A DNA stretch of 64,000 bases, taken from Streptomyces niveus (lineage in GTDB: Bacteria; Actinomycetota; Actinomycetes; Streptomycetales; Streptomycetaceae). This document shows, piece by piece, positions 24,697 to 33,270 of this stretch (position 1 is the stretch's first letter; each line of letters begins with the position of its first letter). The notes under the pieces were generated by a model. That model was not told the DNA's origin and ran no database searches. It worked only from the letters and a program-made list of their open reading frames with translations. The DNA is taken from the NCBI RefSeq assembly GCF_001723055.1, contig NZ_MDCR01000161.1, positions 1 through 64,000 on the forward strand. Reading direction: 5' to 3'. Position numbers and translations under genes: made by a program.

Positions 24697-26946
24697 GTGT
24701 CCATCACCAGCGATGCCTTGCACGAGGCCCAGGAGCGCGTCCGGGTCTGCCGGGAAGCCGGCGACCGCCCAGGACTGGCGCACGCCCTCGTCATCCTCTC
24801 CTCGGAACTCCAGAACGTGGCCCGTCACGACGAGGGCGTGGCGGCGGCGCGCGAGGGCGCCGCTCTCTACCGCGAACTGGGCAACAGCGGCGGCCTGGTG
24901 TGGGCCCTGGAGAACGTCGCCGGCCGCTGCACCGCCGCCGGCCGGCACCCGGAGGCGGTGGAGGCCACCCAGGAACGGGTCGACATCCAGCGCGCCGCCC
25001 CGGACCCGCCCGGTCTCGCCCACGCCCTCGTCACCCTCGGTTCGAACCTCGAAGCCGCCGGGCGACTGGACGACGCCATCGCGGCGGCCCTCGAAGGCAC
25101 CGCCGTGTACCGGGAGTTGGGCGGGCCGGGCGGAATCGCGTGGGCGCTTCAGAACCTGGCCCGCCGCTACCAGACGGCGGGCCGGCACGCGCAGGCGGCG
25201 GAGGCCACCGGCGAGGAGGCCGCCATCCACCGGGCCGCCCAGGACCGTCCCGCGCTGGCGCACGCCCTGGTCACCCTCGGTTCGAACCTGCTGAACGCGG
25301 GTGAGCCCGAGCGGGCTGTCGTCCCCGCGCGGGAGTCCGTCGAGCTGTACCAGGCGCTGAAGAACCTCGGCGGGTTCAACTGGGCGCTCCAGAGCCTGGA
25401 GCGGATCGGCGTCGTGCTGTCGGCCCGGCAGCCCTTCGAGTACACGGTGCCCCGCCCGTACACCGTCGAGGCGTCCTTCCCGCCTGGCGGGCCGTTGGCC
25501 ACGCTCTCGCGCAACGACAACCACATGGAAGTGTTCGCGGTCGACACCGACGGCCGGATGTGGACCTCCTGGTGGTGGCACGGCACGTGGGAGGGCAGCT
25601 TCCCGCTCGCGGGGCATACCTTCCTGCCCGGCGCCCATGTCGCCGCCCTGACGCGCAACGACGACCACATGGAGGTCTTCGCCGTCGACGGCACGGGTCG
25701 GGTGTGGGGCAACTACTGGCACGGCGAGTGGCGCGGCTGGTTCGAGATCCCCGGCCACCTCTTCCCGCCGGGCGCGCCGCTGGCCGTCATGTCGCGCAAC
25801 GAGGACCACATGGAGGTGTGGGGCGTCGACGGCGACGGCAAGGTGTGGGGCAACTACTGGAACGGCGAGTGGCAGGGCTGGTTCGAGATCCCCGGCCATC
25901 TCTTCCCGGCCGCGGCCCATCTGGTCTCGCTGACGCGCAACGACGACCACATGGAGCTGTACGCGGTCGACGGGCAGCGGAGGCTGTACGCCAGCGCCTG
26001 GGGCGGCGAGTGGGGGCAGTGGGCGGCCATCGGGTCGTACGAGTTCCCGCCCGGCTCCCCGCTGGGCGGCATCTCCCGGCACGAGGAGCACCTGGAGGTC
26101 TTCGGGATCGACAAGGACGGCCAGTTCCGCGCCAATTGGTGGGACGGCGACAACTGGCACGAGTGGGTGCCCATCGGCACCCGTCTCTTCGAGCCCGGTT
26201 CGCCGCTGACCACTGTCTCGCGCCACGAGGACCACATGGAGGTCTTCGTCGTCGACACGCAGGGCCAGACCTGGGGGAACTACTGGGACTCCGAGGACTG
26301 GCACGAGTGGTACGAGATCAGGGCCCAGCGCCCCTTCGCCGGCCCCGCCCATCTGGCCACCCTGACCCGCGACGACGACCACATGGAGGTCTTCGGCATC
26401 GGCGGCTCGGGGAAGCGGACGGCCGGGTGGTACATGGACGGCAACTGGAACGACTGGTTCCTGCTGCCCGCGGCCACCACACCGCTCCCGGACGAGGAGA
26501 TCCCGCCCGGCGAGGAGCGGATCTTCACGCTCGGCAAGGAGATCTGGGTCTACAGCACCGTCGGCATGCGCCTGCCGCTCTACTGCTCCGAGGCGCGGCT
26601 GGTCTGCCGGCAGGACGGCAGTTGGCAGTTCAACGCCTTCATGCGCAACACCGAGACCGACGGCGACTGCAGCTTCGATCTCTACCTGCGGCTCCACGAC
26701 GTGTCGCGCCCGTTCGACTTCCGCCTCTCGGGCGAGCTGGGCGCCCCCGGCGACAAGGAGGCCGCGCAACTGGGCCGCCTGACCCAGGGCTTCCTCCCGG
26801 AGGCGCGCTTCCAGGAGGAGGGCCACTACGACGCACTGACCGACCAGGCCTTCTTCCGCGAGGTGTTCACCTGCTCGGCGACCTTCACGATTCCCCCGCC
26901 GGGCTGGAGCAGCTACATCACACCCCCGACGGAGGATCCCGAGTAG
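24697..26946 (+). CDS. TPR protein fused to a seven-bladed lectin-type beta-propeller
   Basis: A 749-residue protein of unusual design. Residues ~1-245 hold about four TPR-like helical repeats of 45-50 residues (for example DRPGLAHALVTLGSNL). Residues ~265-600 hold seven repeats of about 48 residues, each with a core like LTRNDDHMEVFAVD followed by GxVWGNYWxGxW, resembling the PLL/AAL lectin propellers that bind fucose. The last ~140 residues form an unrecognised domain. There is no signal peptide or membrane segment. The start is taken as GTG 24697 with GGTGGAG upstream; GTG 24646 is in frame. Probably glycan binding plus protein binding. Confidence 0.75.
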   Translation: MSITSDALHEAQERVRVCREAGDRPGLAHALVILSSELQNVARHDEGVAAAREGAALYRELGNSGGLVWALENVAGRCTAAGRHPEAVEATQERVDIQRAAPDPPGLAHALVTLGSNLEAAGRLDDAIAAALEGTAVYRELGGPGGIAWALQNLARRYQTAGRHAQAAEATGEEAAIHRAAQDRPALAHALVTLGSNLLNAGEPERAVVPARESVELYQALKNLGGFNWALQSLERIGVVLSARQPFEYTVPRPYTVEASFPPGGPLATLSRNDNHMEVFAVDTDGRMWTSWWWHGTWEGSFPLAGHTFLPGAHVAALTRNDDHMEVFAVDGTGRVWGNYWHGEWRGWFEIPGHLFPPGAPLAVMSRNEDHMEVWGVDGDGKVWGNYWNGEWQGWFEIPGHLFPAAAHLVSLTRNDDHMELYAVDGQRRLYASAWGGEWGQWAAIGSYEFPPGSPLGGISRHEEHLEVFGIDKDGQFRANWWDGDNWHEWVPIGTRLFEPGSPLTTVSRHEDHMEVFVVDTQGQTWGNYWDSEDWHEWYEIRAQRPFAGPAHLATLTRDDDHMEVFGIGGSGKRTAGWYMDGNWNDWFLLPAATTPLPDEEIPPGEERIFTLGKEIWVYSTVGMRLPLYCSEARLVCRQDGSWQFNAFMRNTETDGDCSFDLYLRLHDVSRPFDFRLSGELGAPGDKEAAQLGRLTQGFLPEARFQEEGHYDALTDQAFFREVFTCSATFTIPPPGWSSYITPPTEDPE

Positions 26947-27057
26947 CGGTGTCGGGCATCCGGCCCCACCGGGCTCGTCGCCCTCCCTGCTTCGCTCCCG
27001 GAGTCTCTCTTCTACTCTGTTGACCCTGACTGCCGTACGCGCGGGGGGATTTGAGCG

Positions 27058-29334
27058 ATGGTGCTCAGCAAGGACGATCCGCGGTCGATCGGCGGGTACA
27101 AGCTGGTCGACCGTCTCGGTTCCGGGGGCATGGGCGTTGTCTACCTCGGCAGGGCCCGCTCCGGGCGTGAGGTCGCGGTCAAAGTGGTCCACGCCCAGTA
27201 CGCCGAGGACCAGGTCTTCCGTACCCGCTTCCGGCGGGAGATCACGGCCGTGCGCGGGGTGAGCGGAGCCTTCACCGCGCCGGTCATCGACGCGGACCCG
27301 GAGGCGGCGCGGCCGTGGATGGCCACGCAGTACGTGCCCGGCCCGGATCTGGCCGACCGGATCCGTGTGGACGGTCCTCTGGGCGGCACCGAATTGCGGC
27401 GGCTCGCGCTGGGGCTCGTCGAGGCGCTGCGCGATATCCACCGCGTCGGGGTGGTGCACAGGGATCTCAAGCCGGCGAACGTGCTGATGGCCCACGACGG
27501 ACCTCGCGTCATCGACTTCGGGATCTCGCGTGCGGCGGAGAACCAGACCCTGACCGGGACGGGGGACCTCTTCGGCACGCCGCCGTTCATGTCTCCCGAG
27601 CAGTTGCAGGACCCCCGCTCGGTAGGACCGGCCTCGGACGTCTTCTCGCTGGCGGCCTTGCTGGTGTACGCGGCGACCGGATCCGGGCCGTTCGACGCGG
27701 ACAGCCCGTACATGACGGCGCACCGGGTGATCAACGAGGAACCGGTGCTGGAGGAGGTGGAGCCGCCGCTGCGGGACATCGTGGCGCTCTGCCTGGCCAA
27801 GGAGCCGGCCGCCCGGCCGGAACTCGGCGAGCTGGCACAGCTGCTCGCCACCCTGCCCGAACCGGCAACGGACGACGTACCGGAGCCGGGCGACGTACCG
27901 GACGACGTACCGGACGACGTAACGAGCACCACTCTCAACGGCGGGCGACCCTCAACTTCTCGGGCCGTGGACGCCGCGGCGGCACGCGACGGACGTCGGC
28001 GATGGCTACGCCCGGCGATGGCCGCGACCGCTGGTGTCCTGGCGCTCGGCATCACCGCCTACGTCACCCTTGAGCAGCACGGCGAGGACGTGGCGGACGG
28101 GACAGGGGTACGGCAGTCCGCCGATCCGTCGCCGTCCGCGAGTTCGAGTCCGCGATGGAAGCCCGTGTCCAGCGGCTGGCAGCCCTGGCAGACGACCGTG
28201 CACGAACCCGCGGCGAACGGCGTCCCCAAGGCGGTCAACAGCTACGAGACGGGGGGCGGTGCGAACTGCGTGACGGACGACGGCTCTGTCTACTGCGGTG
28301 GCGATGGCGCGCTCCCGGTGCGTATCGACGCGACGACCGGTGAGACCGTCTGGCGTGCCACCTCCGTGCTGTCCGGAGAGGAAACCACTGTGGGCACCTA
28401 CATGATCGGTGTTCGGGACGGCGCGCTGATCGTGCTGGAATCAACATTCGAGGGCGGCGTCGGCCAGGGCAACGTCGCCGGTCTTGACGCCGAGAACGGC
28501 AAACGGCTCTGGACCCACCCGGCGGAACCGGGCGGCAACACCGGGCTCCTGTCCGGGGACCTCGTCCTGATCGTGGACAAGGGCGGCCGGTCGGTGACGG
28601 CCAGGGAGCCCCGCACGGGGGTCAAGCGCTGGACGGGACAGCTGCCCGCGGACCACATCTGCGATCCCTTCAAGACCGAGGGTGACCCGTACGTGGTCTG
28701 TGAGCCGGTCTTCGAGGGCTCCACCAAGCCGATGCTTCTCGTCTTCGACCTGGACGACGGCAGTTCGCACCGCGTGACCAACCTGCCCGACGGGAGCCCG
28801 GCCGGAACTCACGACGGTCAACTGGTGTTCCTCGACTGGCGTTCGGACGGTACCGGCACCTCGCTGGAGGACATGATCTACACCCAGGCGGCCCTGTTCG
28901 ACCCCGATGCCGGCTCCGCGAAGACGAAGGCCGTGCGGTTCCCGGACGAGCATCGGGGAACAGCGACGCTGCTGAACGGCACGCTCTACTTCGTGGCGTC
29001 GAAGGGCGAGGTGACGGCCGTGTCGCTGGAGACCGGCAAGCAGCTGTGGGTGACTCGGACGACCGTGGAACGGCTGGGCGAGCCCTTGCTCGACGAAGGC
29101 GGACGCACCCTCTACCTGACCAGCGGGAGCGGGCGCGTCCTGGCGCTCGACGCCCGTACCGGCAAGGAGTTGTGGCAGACCCAGCCGCGCGCCAGTGCGG
29201 TCGACGACGGAAGCGACCCCGTGCTTCTGCTCAACAACGGGGCGCTGATCGTCGGCACCCTGGACGCGACTGTCTTCACGCTCGACCCCAGTCGGCCTCA
29301 AATGAAGGCGGTGCCCGCCGTGTCGCCCTCGTGA
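27058..29334 (+). CDS. membrane Ser/Thr protein kinase with extracellular PQQ-type beta-propeller
   Basis: A 758-residue eukaryotic-type kinase. The kinase domain is residues ~13-270: glycine loop GSGGMGVVYLG, Lys42, HRDLKPANV at 134-142, DFG at 153-155 and the APE-equivalent SPEQ. An acidic repeat (PDDVPDDVPDDV) and a single membrane helix near 320-340 follow. The outer part (~380-755) has PQQ/WD-like repeats ending in segments such as ALDARTGKELWQT. The plan is common in Streptomyces (AfsK-like). The ligand of the sensor domain is unknown. Confidence 0.9.
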   Translation: MVLSKDDPRSIGGYKLVDRLGSGGMGVVYLGRARSGREVAVKVVHAQYAEDQVFRTRFRREITAVRGVSGAFTAPVIDADPEAARPWMATQYVPGPDLADRIRVDGPLGGTELRRLALGLVEALRDIHRVGVVHRDLKPANVLMAHDGPRVIDFGISRAAENQTLTGTGDLFGTPPFMSPEQLQDPRSVGPASDVFSLAALLVYAATGSGPFDADSPYMTAHRVINEEPVLEEVEPPLRDIVALCLAKEPAARPELGELAQLLATLPEPATDDVPEPGDVPDDVPDDVTSTTLNGGRPSTSRAVDAAAARDGRRRWLRPAMAATAGVLALGITAYVTLEQHGEDVADGTGVRQSADPSPSASSSPRWKPVSSGWQPWQTTVHEPAANGVPKAVNSYETGGGANCVTDDGSVYCGGDGALPVRIDATTGETVWRATSVLSGEETTVGTYMIGVRDGALIVLESTFEGGVGQGNVAGLDAENGKRLWTHPAEPGGNTGLLSGDLVLIVDKGGRSVTAREPRTGVKRWTGQLPADHICDPFKTEGDPYVVCEPVFEGSTKPMLLVFDLDDGSSHRVTNLPDGSPAGTHDGQLVFLDWRSDGTGTSLEDMIYTQAALFDPDAGSAKTKAVRFPDEHRGTATLLNGTLYFVASKGEVTAVSLETGKQLWVTRTTVERLGEPLLDEGGRTLYLTSGSGRVLALDARTGKELWQTQPRASAVDDGSDPVLLLNNGALIVGTLDATVFTLDPSRPQMKAVPAVSPS

Positions 29335-29391
29335 CTCCCCCTTCCCGGCAGCGCCGTTGCCACGTACCGCCGTCAGCGGCGCCGGCCGGTC

Positions 29392-30231
29392 TCAGCGGAA
29401 CGCGGCCACATGACGGGCGGCCCAGTCCGCGAAGGGCCGTGGGGCGCGGCCGAGGACGCGCTCGACGTCAGGGCTGACGCGCGACTCGGCCGGGCTCGGG
29501 GAGCCGAGGATGTCCAGGGTGTCGTCGGCGAGTTCCGCCGGCATGCTCCGGCTCATGGCCGCCTTGGCCTCCTCGCGGGTGAGCTGGTGGAACCTCACCG
29601 GCGTGCCCAGCGCGGCGGCGATGGCCTCCGTCTGCCGGCGCGGGGTGATCACCTCCGGGCCGGTCAGCTCGTACGCGGCCCCGGTGTGCCGGTCCTCCAG
29701 CAGGCAGGCCGCCGCGACGGCGGCGATGTCCGCCGGGTCGACGACCGGCACCCCGATGTCGCCGAAGGGCGCGGCGACGGCCTGTCGCGCGCGGACCGAC
29801 TCGGCCCACCACAGGGCGTTGGAGGCGAAGCCGCCCGGCCGCAGGATGGCCCACTCCAGGCCGGACTCCCGCAGTGTGTCCTCCAGCGCGCGCATAGCTA
29901 TCCGTGTTTCGCCGAAGGGCCTGGTCACCACGCCCAGCGTGGAGAGCAGGACGACTCGGCGGACCCCGGCGGACGCGGCTTCGCCGATGATGTCGGCGGG
30001 GGCGGCCCCGGTGGCGTGCAGGTCGCCGGAGAGCAAGAGGAACAGCGCCTTCGCACCGTCCAGCGCGGGCCTGAGTCCGGCCGGCTCGGCCAGGTCGGCC
30101 ACCACGTGGCGGACGCCGTCCGGCACCGCCGCCGTATGCCGTGACACGGCGGTCACCTGCTCGCCGGCCTCGGCCAGCGCCTGTGTCAACGGTCGGCCGA
30201 TGTTGCCGGTAGCTCCGGTCACCACGATCAT
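29392..30231 (-). CDS. NmrA/SDR-like NAD(P)-binding protein
   Basis: A 279-residue atypical short-chain dehydrogenase beginning MIVVTGATGNIGRPL, the GxxGxxG dinucleotide loop at residues 6-12. The middle shows the STLGV strand and WAILRPGGF, typical of NmrA/QOR2-like proteins that sense redox state or reduce quinones. No complete Tyr-x3-Lys motif is seen. It is divergent from the HxlR regulator with a 102-bp gap holding repeated GGTAAG sites, so it is a likely HxlR target. Confidence 0.85.
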   Translation of the reverse strand: MIVVTGATGNIGRPLTQALAEAGEQVTAVSRHTAAVPDGVRHVVADLAEPAGLRPALDGAKALFLLLSGDLHATGAAPADIIGEAASAGVRRVVLLSTLGVVTRPFGETRIAMRALEDTLRESGLEWAILRPGGFASNALWWAESVRARQAVAAPFGDIGVPVVDPADIAAVAAACLLEDRHTGAAYELTGPEVITPRRQTEAIAAALGTPVRFHQLTREEAKAAMSRSMPAELADDTLDILGSPSPAESRVSPDVERVLGRAPRPFADWAARHVAAFR

Positions 30232-30301
30232 GATCAGCTCCTTGTCGGTTGTCCCCGGTCGTTCTCGGTGCCCGTCACGCTAGGAGCACCGGCTAACTTT
30301 T

Positions 30302-30325
30302 GGTAAGGACATACCTTGAGGTAAG
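30302..30325. promoter_or_regulatory. candidate HxlR operator/promoter
   Basis: GGTAAG occurs at 30302-30307 and 30320-30325 (period 18), with the inverted TACCTT between them. The site is AT-rich compared with the surroundings and sits 8 bp before the HxlR start, in the divergent region with the NmrA-like gene. This suits autoregulation by a quinone- or aldehyde-sensing HxlR protein. Confidence 0.5.
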
Positions 30326-30333
30326 CTCCTGGC

Positions 30334-30747
30334 ATGGTGGGAGGCGTGCAGTTCAGAGAGGCCGAGTCGGGCAAGCGCTATGACGTGTTTCACACCGACT
30401 GCGCCGCGCGCGATGTGGTCGACCATGTGACCAGCAGGTGGGGCATCTGGGTGCTGATCTCCTTGCGGAGCAACGACCTTCGGTTCTACGAGCTGCGCGA
30501 GAGCATCCAGGGCATCAGCGAGAAGATGCTCGCCCAGACCCTGCGCGCGCTGGTCCAGGACGGCCTGGTCCGGCGGGAGGTCGAGCCGACGACACCGCCC
30601 CAAGTCACCTACGGGCTTACCGAGTTCGGCCGGGACATCGGCGAGCCGCTGAAGGAGCTGTTCGACCGCATCACGGGGCGGCTGTCGACGCACGGGGCGG
30701 CGGCGCGGGATGGCGACGGTCAACCGCGCCGGACGTCGTCCCGGTAG
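30334..30747 (+). CDS. HxlR-family winged-helix transcriptional regulator
   Basis: A 137-residue regulator with the HxlR winged helix. Near residue 22 it has TDCAARDVVDHVTSRWGIWVL, i.e. the conserved N-terminal cysteine (Cys23) that senses electrophiles in HypR/YodB/QorR relatives. Then come LRFYELRESIQGISEKMLAQ and the wing RREVEPTTPPQVTYGLTE. The 3' end overlaps the convergent second NmrA-like gene by 28 bp. It probably controls the NmrA-like gene at 29392 through the upstream GGTAAG repeats. Confidence 0.9.
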   Translation: MVGGVQFREAESGKRYDVFHTDCAARDVVDHVTSRWGIWVLISLRSNDLRFYELRESIQGISEKMLAQTLRALVQDGLVRREVEPTTPPQVTYGLTEFGRDIGEPLKELFDRITGRLSTHGAAARDGDGQPRRTSSR

Positions 30748-31628
30748 CGCGGGGCGAACTCCTCCTCGACGAACCGTTCGATGGACGTCGGGGTGGATGT
30801 GCGGCCGGTACGCGGCTGCTCCATCCGCGTGTGCCGGGAGTTAACGGCTTCGCCGACCTCGGCCATCATGTCCGCGACGTCGACGGACACACCGCTGTCG
30901 CGGAGTTCCGCGTGGAAGTCGGCGATGCCGCTCTGCTCGTACGTCAAGTCGTCGGCGCCCACGGCCTTCGCGATCACGGCCACGGCTTCCCGCATGCTCA
31001 CGTCGCGCTCGCCCTGGAGCTCCAGGATCTCCGTACCGTGCCAGGTCCCCGTGGCGAGTTCGTCCCCGGCCCGGGCCCCGATGTCGGAGGTCGAGACGAA
31101 GGGCAGAGGAAGGTCGGGGTCGAAGGGAGCGCTGATGCGGCGGTGGGTCGCGGCGTTGTGTACGTGGCTGAGCAGGTTCTCCATGAAGTAGCCGGCCCGC
31201 AGCCACAGCGTGTCGACTCCGGGAACAGCCGAGAGGCGCTGCTCGAAGCGGTACAGCCCCTTGACGGGACCGGTGCCCTCGGGGTGCCCGGCCCCCCAGC
31301 TGCTGAGCCCGACGACACGGGTCACGCCGGACTCGGTGACCGCCCTGGTCAGGGAGGCCGCCACCCGGTCCTGGAACGCGCCGAAGTCCGGGTGATCGGG
31401 AAGGTAGTTGGGCTGGATCACCGCGTAGATCCCCTCCGCACCACGGAAGGCATCCGTCAGCGCGACCGGGTCGAGCGGGTCAGCCTCCCAGACCTCGGCG
31501 CCCTGTGCGGCAAGGTCGGCGAGACGCTGGGTGGAGCGGCCGACGGCGCGGACGCGGTGGCCGGCCGTGAGCAGGCGCAGTGCGGTGGCCCGTCCGGTGC
31601 GGCCACCGGCGCCGGTGATGACGAACAT
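30720..31628 (-). CDS. NmrA-family NAD(P)-binding protein
   Basis: A 302-residue NmrA-like Rossmann protein: MFVITGAGGRTGRATALRLL gives the dinucleotide loop at residues 6-12. RVVGLSSWGAGHPEGTGP and LWLRAGYFMENLL follow at the expected strand positions. It is a second, distinct member near the one at 29392. It is divergent from the XRE/MmyB-type regulator at 31780 (151-bp gap) and probably its target; such regulator/NmrA pairs are frequent in Streptomyces. Confidence 0.85.
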   Translation of the reverse strand: MFVITGAGGRTGRATALRLLTAGHRVRAVGRSTQRLADLAAQGAEVWEADPLDPVALTDAFRGAEGIYAVIQPNYLPDHPDFGAFQDRVAASLTRAVTESGVTRVVGLSSWGAGHPEGTGPVKGLYRFEQRLSAVPGVDTLWLRAGYFMENLLSHVHNAATHRRISAPFDPDLPLPFVSTSDIGARAGDELATGTWHGTEILELQGERDVSMREAVAVIAKAVGADDLTYEQSGIADFHAELRDSGVSVDVADMMAEVGEAVNSRHTRMEQPRTGRTSTPTSIERFVEEEFAPRYRDDVRRG

Positions 31629-31779
31629 CGAGGTATCTCTCTTCCGTGGGGGTTGATGTGCTGGTGCTGCCGGGCCTTTCGGCAGGCGTTCGGCACGCTA
31701 GTCATCCGCCGAAGCGGGCGGGTAGGAGTGACACACCCACCCCGGTCCGCATGAGCACTCTGTTGCTTAGGCTGGTGGC

Positions 31780-32646
31780 ATGAAGGTTTCAAGTGCGCAC
31801 AAGAGCGGCGAACCGCTTGCGGCCTTCCTGCGTGCCAGACGGGACCGGGTGCGGCCCGAACATCACCGGCTGGCTCCGGGGCCGCAGCGCCAGGTGCCCG
31901 GACTGCGACGGGACGAAGTGGCGTTGCTGGCCGGTATCAGCACCGACTACTACGTGCGCCTCGAACAGGGGAGGGAACGCCGGCCGTCCCCCGCGGTGGT
32001 GAAGGGCCTGAGCCGGGCGTTGCTGCTGGACGCCGCGGCGGAGCGTTATCTGCGTGAACTCTCCGACACGGAGACTGTCCGGGGCGGCGAGGACGACGAG
32101 GCCGGCGACGCGTCCGGCATGGCGGCGGACCGCCTGGACGCCGTGCACCAACTGCTCGGCTCCATGACCGTGCCCGCCCTGCTGGTGAACCGATGGCTCG
32201 ACATCGTGGACAGCAACGCACTCGGCGATCTTCTCCACGAGGGGCTGGAACCCCGGGACAACTACGCCCGCATGGTCTTCCTCGCCCCCGGAGCGCAGGA
32301 GTTCTTCACCGACTGGCCCGAACTCGCCCGCTGCGTGGTGGCGGCCCTGCGCGCCCAGGTCGGCTCCGAAGCGGGTTCGGCCCGCCTGGCACAGCTCCTG
32401 CCGGAACTGCTCGCGCACAGCGCGGTCTTCAAAGCCGCCTGGGGCGAGCACCACCTCTACGAGAAGGCGATCGACCACAAACAGTTCCAACACCCCAGGG
32501 CCGGATCGCTCGCGCTCGATCAGCATGTCCTGGAGCTGCCGGGAAGCGAAGGCCACCGAATCTGGGCCTTCCACCCGGCGGACGACGCGACCTCGAAGGC
32601 CCTGCTCCGCCTGACGACCGTCAGGCCGCGTCGGCGCGCTGGATGA
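31780..32646 (+). CDS. XRE-family regulator with MmyB-like ligand-binding domain
   Basis: A 288-residue regulator. The N-terminal XRE helix-turn-helix (VPGLRRDEVALLAGISTDYY, about residues 44-63, with the GLRR/LEQGR pattern) is followed by a PAS-like MmyB domain from about 110 (ALLVNRWLDIVDSN; NYARMVFLAPGAQEFFTDW). MmyB-type domains bind fatty-acid-like ligands. It diverges from the NmrA-like gene and overlaps the convergent membrane-protein gene by 26 bp. Confidence 0.9.
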   Translation: MKVSSAHKSGEPLAAFLRARRDRVRPEHHRLAPGPQRQVPGLRRDEVALLAGISTDYYVRLEQGRERRPSPAVVKGLSRALLLDAAAERYLRELSDTETVRGGEDDEAGDASGMAADRLDAVHQLLGSMTVPALLVNRWLDIVDSNALGDLLHEGLEPRDNYARMVFLAPGAQEFFTDWPELARCVVAALRAQVGSEAGSARLAQLLPELLAHSAVFKAAWGEHHLYEKAIDHKQFQHPRAGSLALDQHVLELPGSEGHRIWAFHPADDATSKALLRLTTVRPRRRAG

Positions 32647-33055
32647 CGCGCCACGACTGCCATCCGCGGCAGGCGACGTAGGCGAAGATCGTGAGTGCGG
32701 CGACGGAGGTGTCGGTGATGGAGGACTGCATGCCTTCGGTGGTGTCCAGGATGGTGAAGGCGAGCACGGTCGCGGCGACCTTGTGGAAGATGACCATCTC
32801 CCAGATCGCGGGTACGTGCCGGGGCCGGTAGGCGAGCATCGCCCACATCGCGCTGAACACCAGATACCCGAACGTCCGCCAGCCCTCCACCATCATCCGG
32901 TCGTCACTGGCCGCGGCCATCAGGAACAGCCCGTTGACGAACACCGCGAACGTCACCGCGGAGTTCAGGCCCATCAGACCGCGCCCGACGAGATCCCAGC
33001 GCCGGGAAGGGGCGTCGTGGACCGTGACGGTGGGTGTGGTGGTCGCTGCGCTCAT
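32621..33055 (-). CDS. four-helix small membrane protein
   Basis: A 144-residue protein with four predicted membrane helices (AVTFAVFVNGLFLMAAA; YLVFSAMWAMLAY; IFHKVAATVLAFTIL; AALTIFAYVACRGW). It resembles DoxX/DUF-type small membrane proteins but no family can be fixed. A GAGGAG site precedes the ATG. Two copies of an AGAACA/TGTTCT palindrome lie 46-112 bp upstream of the start, so it is probably tightly repressed by a TetR-type regulator encoded elsewhere. Confidence 0.7.
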   Translation of the reverse strand: MSAATTTPTVTVHDAPSRRWDLVGRGLMGLNSAVTFAVFVNGLFLMAAASDDRMMVEGWRTFGYLVFSAMWAMLAYRPRHVPAIWEMVIFHKVAATVLAFTILDTTEGMQSSITDTSVAALTIFAYVACRGWQSWRVIQRADAA

Positions 33056-33100
33056 GACGAGACTCCTCTGACTTGGGAAGATCCGGAAGGTCCGGAAACT

Positions 33101-33115
33101 GAGAACACTGTTCTC
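33101..33115. promoter_or_regulatory. operator copy 1, perfect 7-1-7 palindrome
   Basis: GAGAACACTGTTCTC is a perfect palindrome around one central base, placed 46 bp upstream of the small membrane-protein start. It matches the form of TetR/AcrR-family operators. Confidence 0.65.
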
Positions 33116-33154
33116 TGTCGAGGGAGACGATGCCCCACCCCCTGGGTAAAGTCA

Positions 33155-33167
33155 AGAACAGTGTTCT
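33155..33167. promoter_or_regulatory. operator copy 2, perfect 6-1-6 palindrome
   Basis: AGAACAGTGTTCT repeats the arms of the palindrome at 33101, with centres 53 bp apart (about five helical turns). It lies between the membrane-protein gene and the divergent kinase gene, so it could act on either. Confidence 0.65.
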
Positions 33168-33270
33168 CGTTTACGGTGCGACCTGACCGCCGCCCCGAAA
33201 CCACGACGTCAGGGCCCTGCCCCTTAGGCTGAGGCCGTTGGCCGGTGCATCAAGTGGGGGGAGCGGGCCG

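Noticed and set aside
24511-27723. Very long minus-strand open frame (over 1000 codons) opposite the TPR/propeller and kinase genes
   Set aside because: It is an antisense shadow of repeat-rich high-GC genes: composition is Val/Arg/Gly/Pro-skewed with no domain, and the plus-strand genes have clear families and third-position bias.
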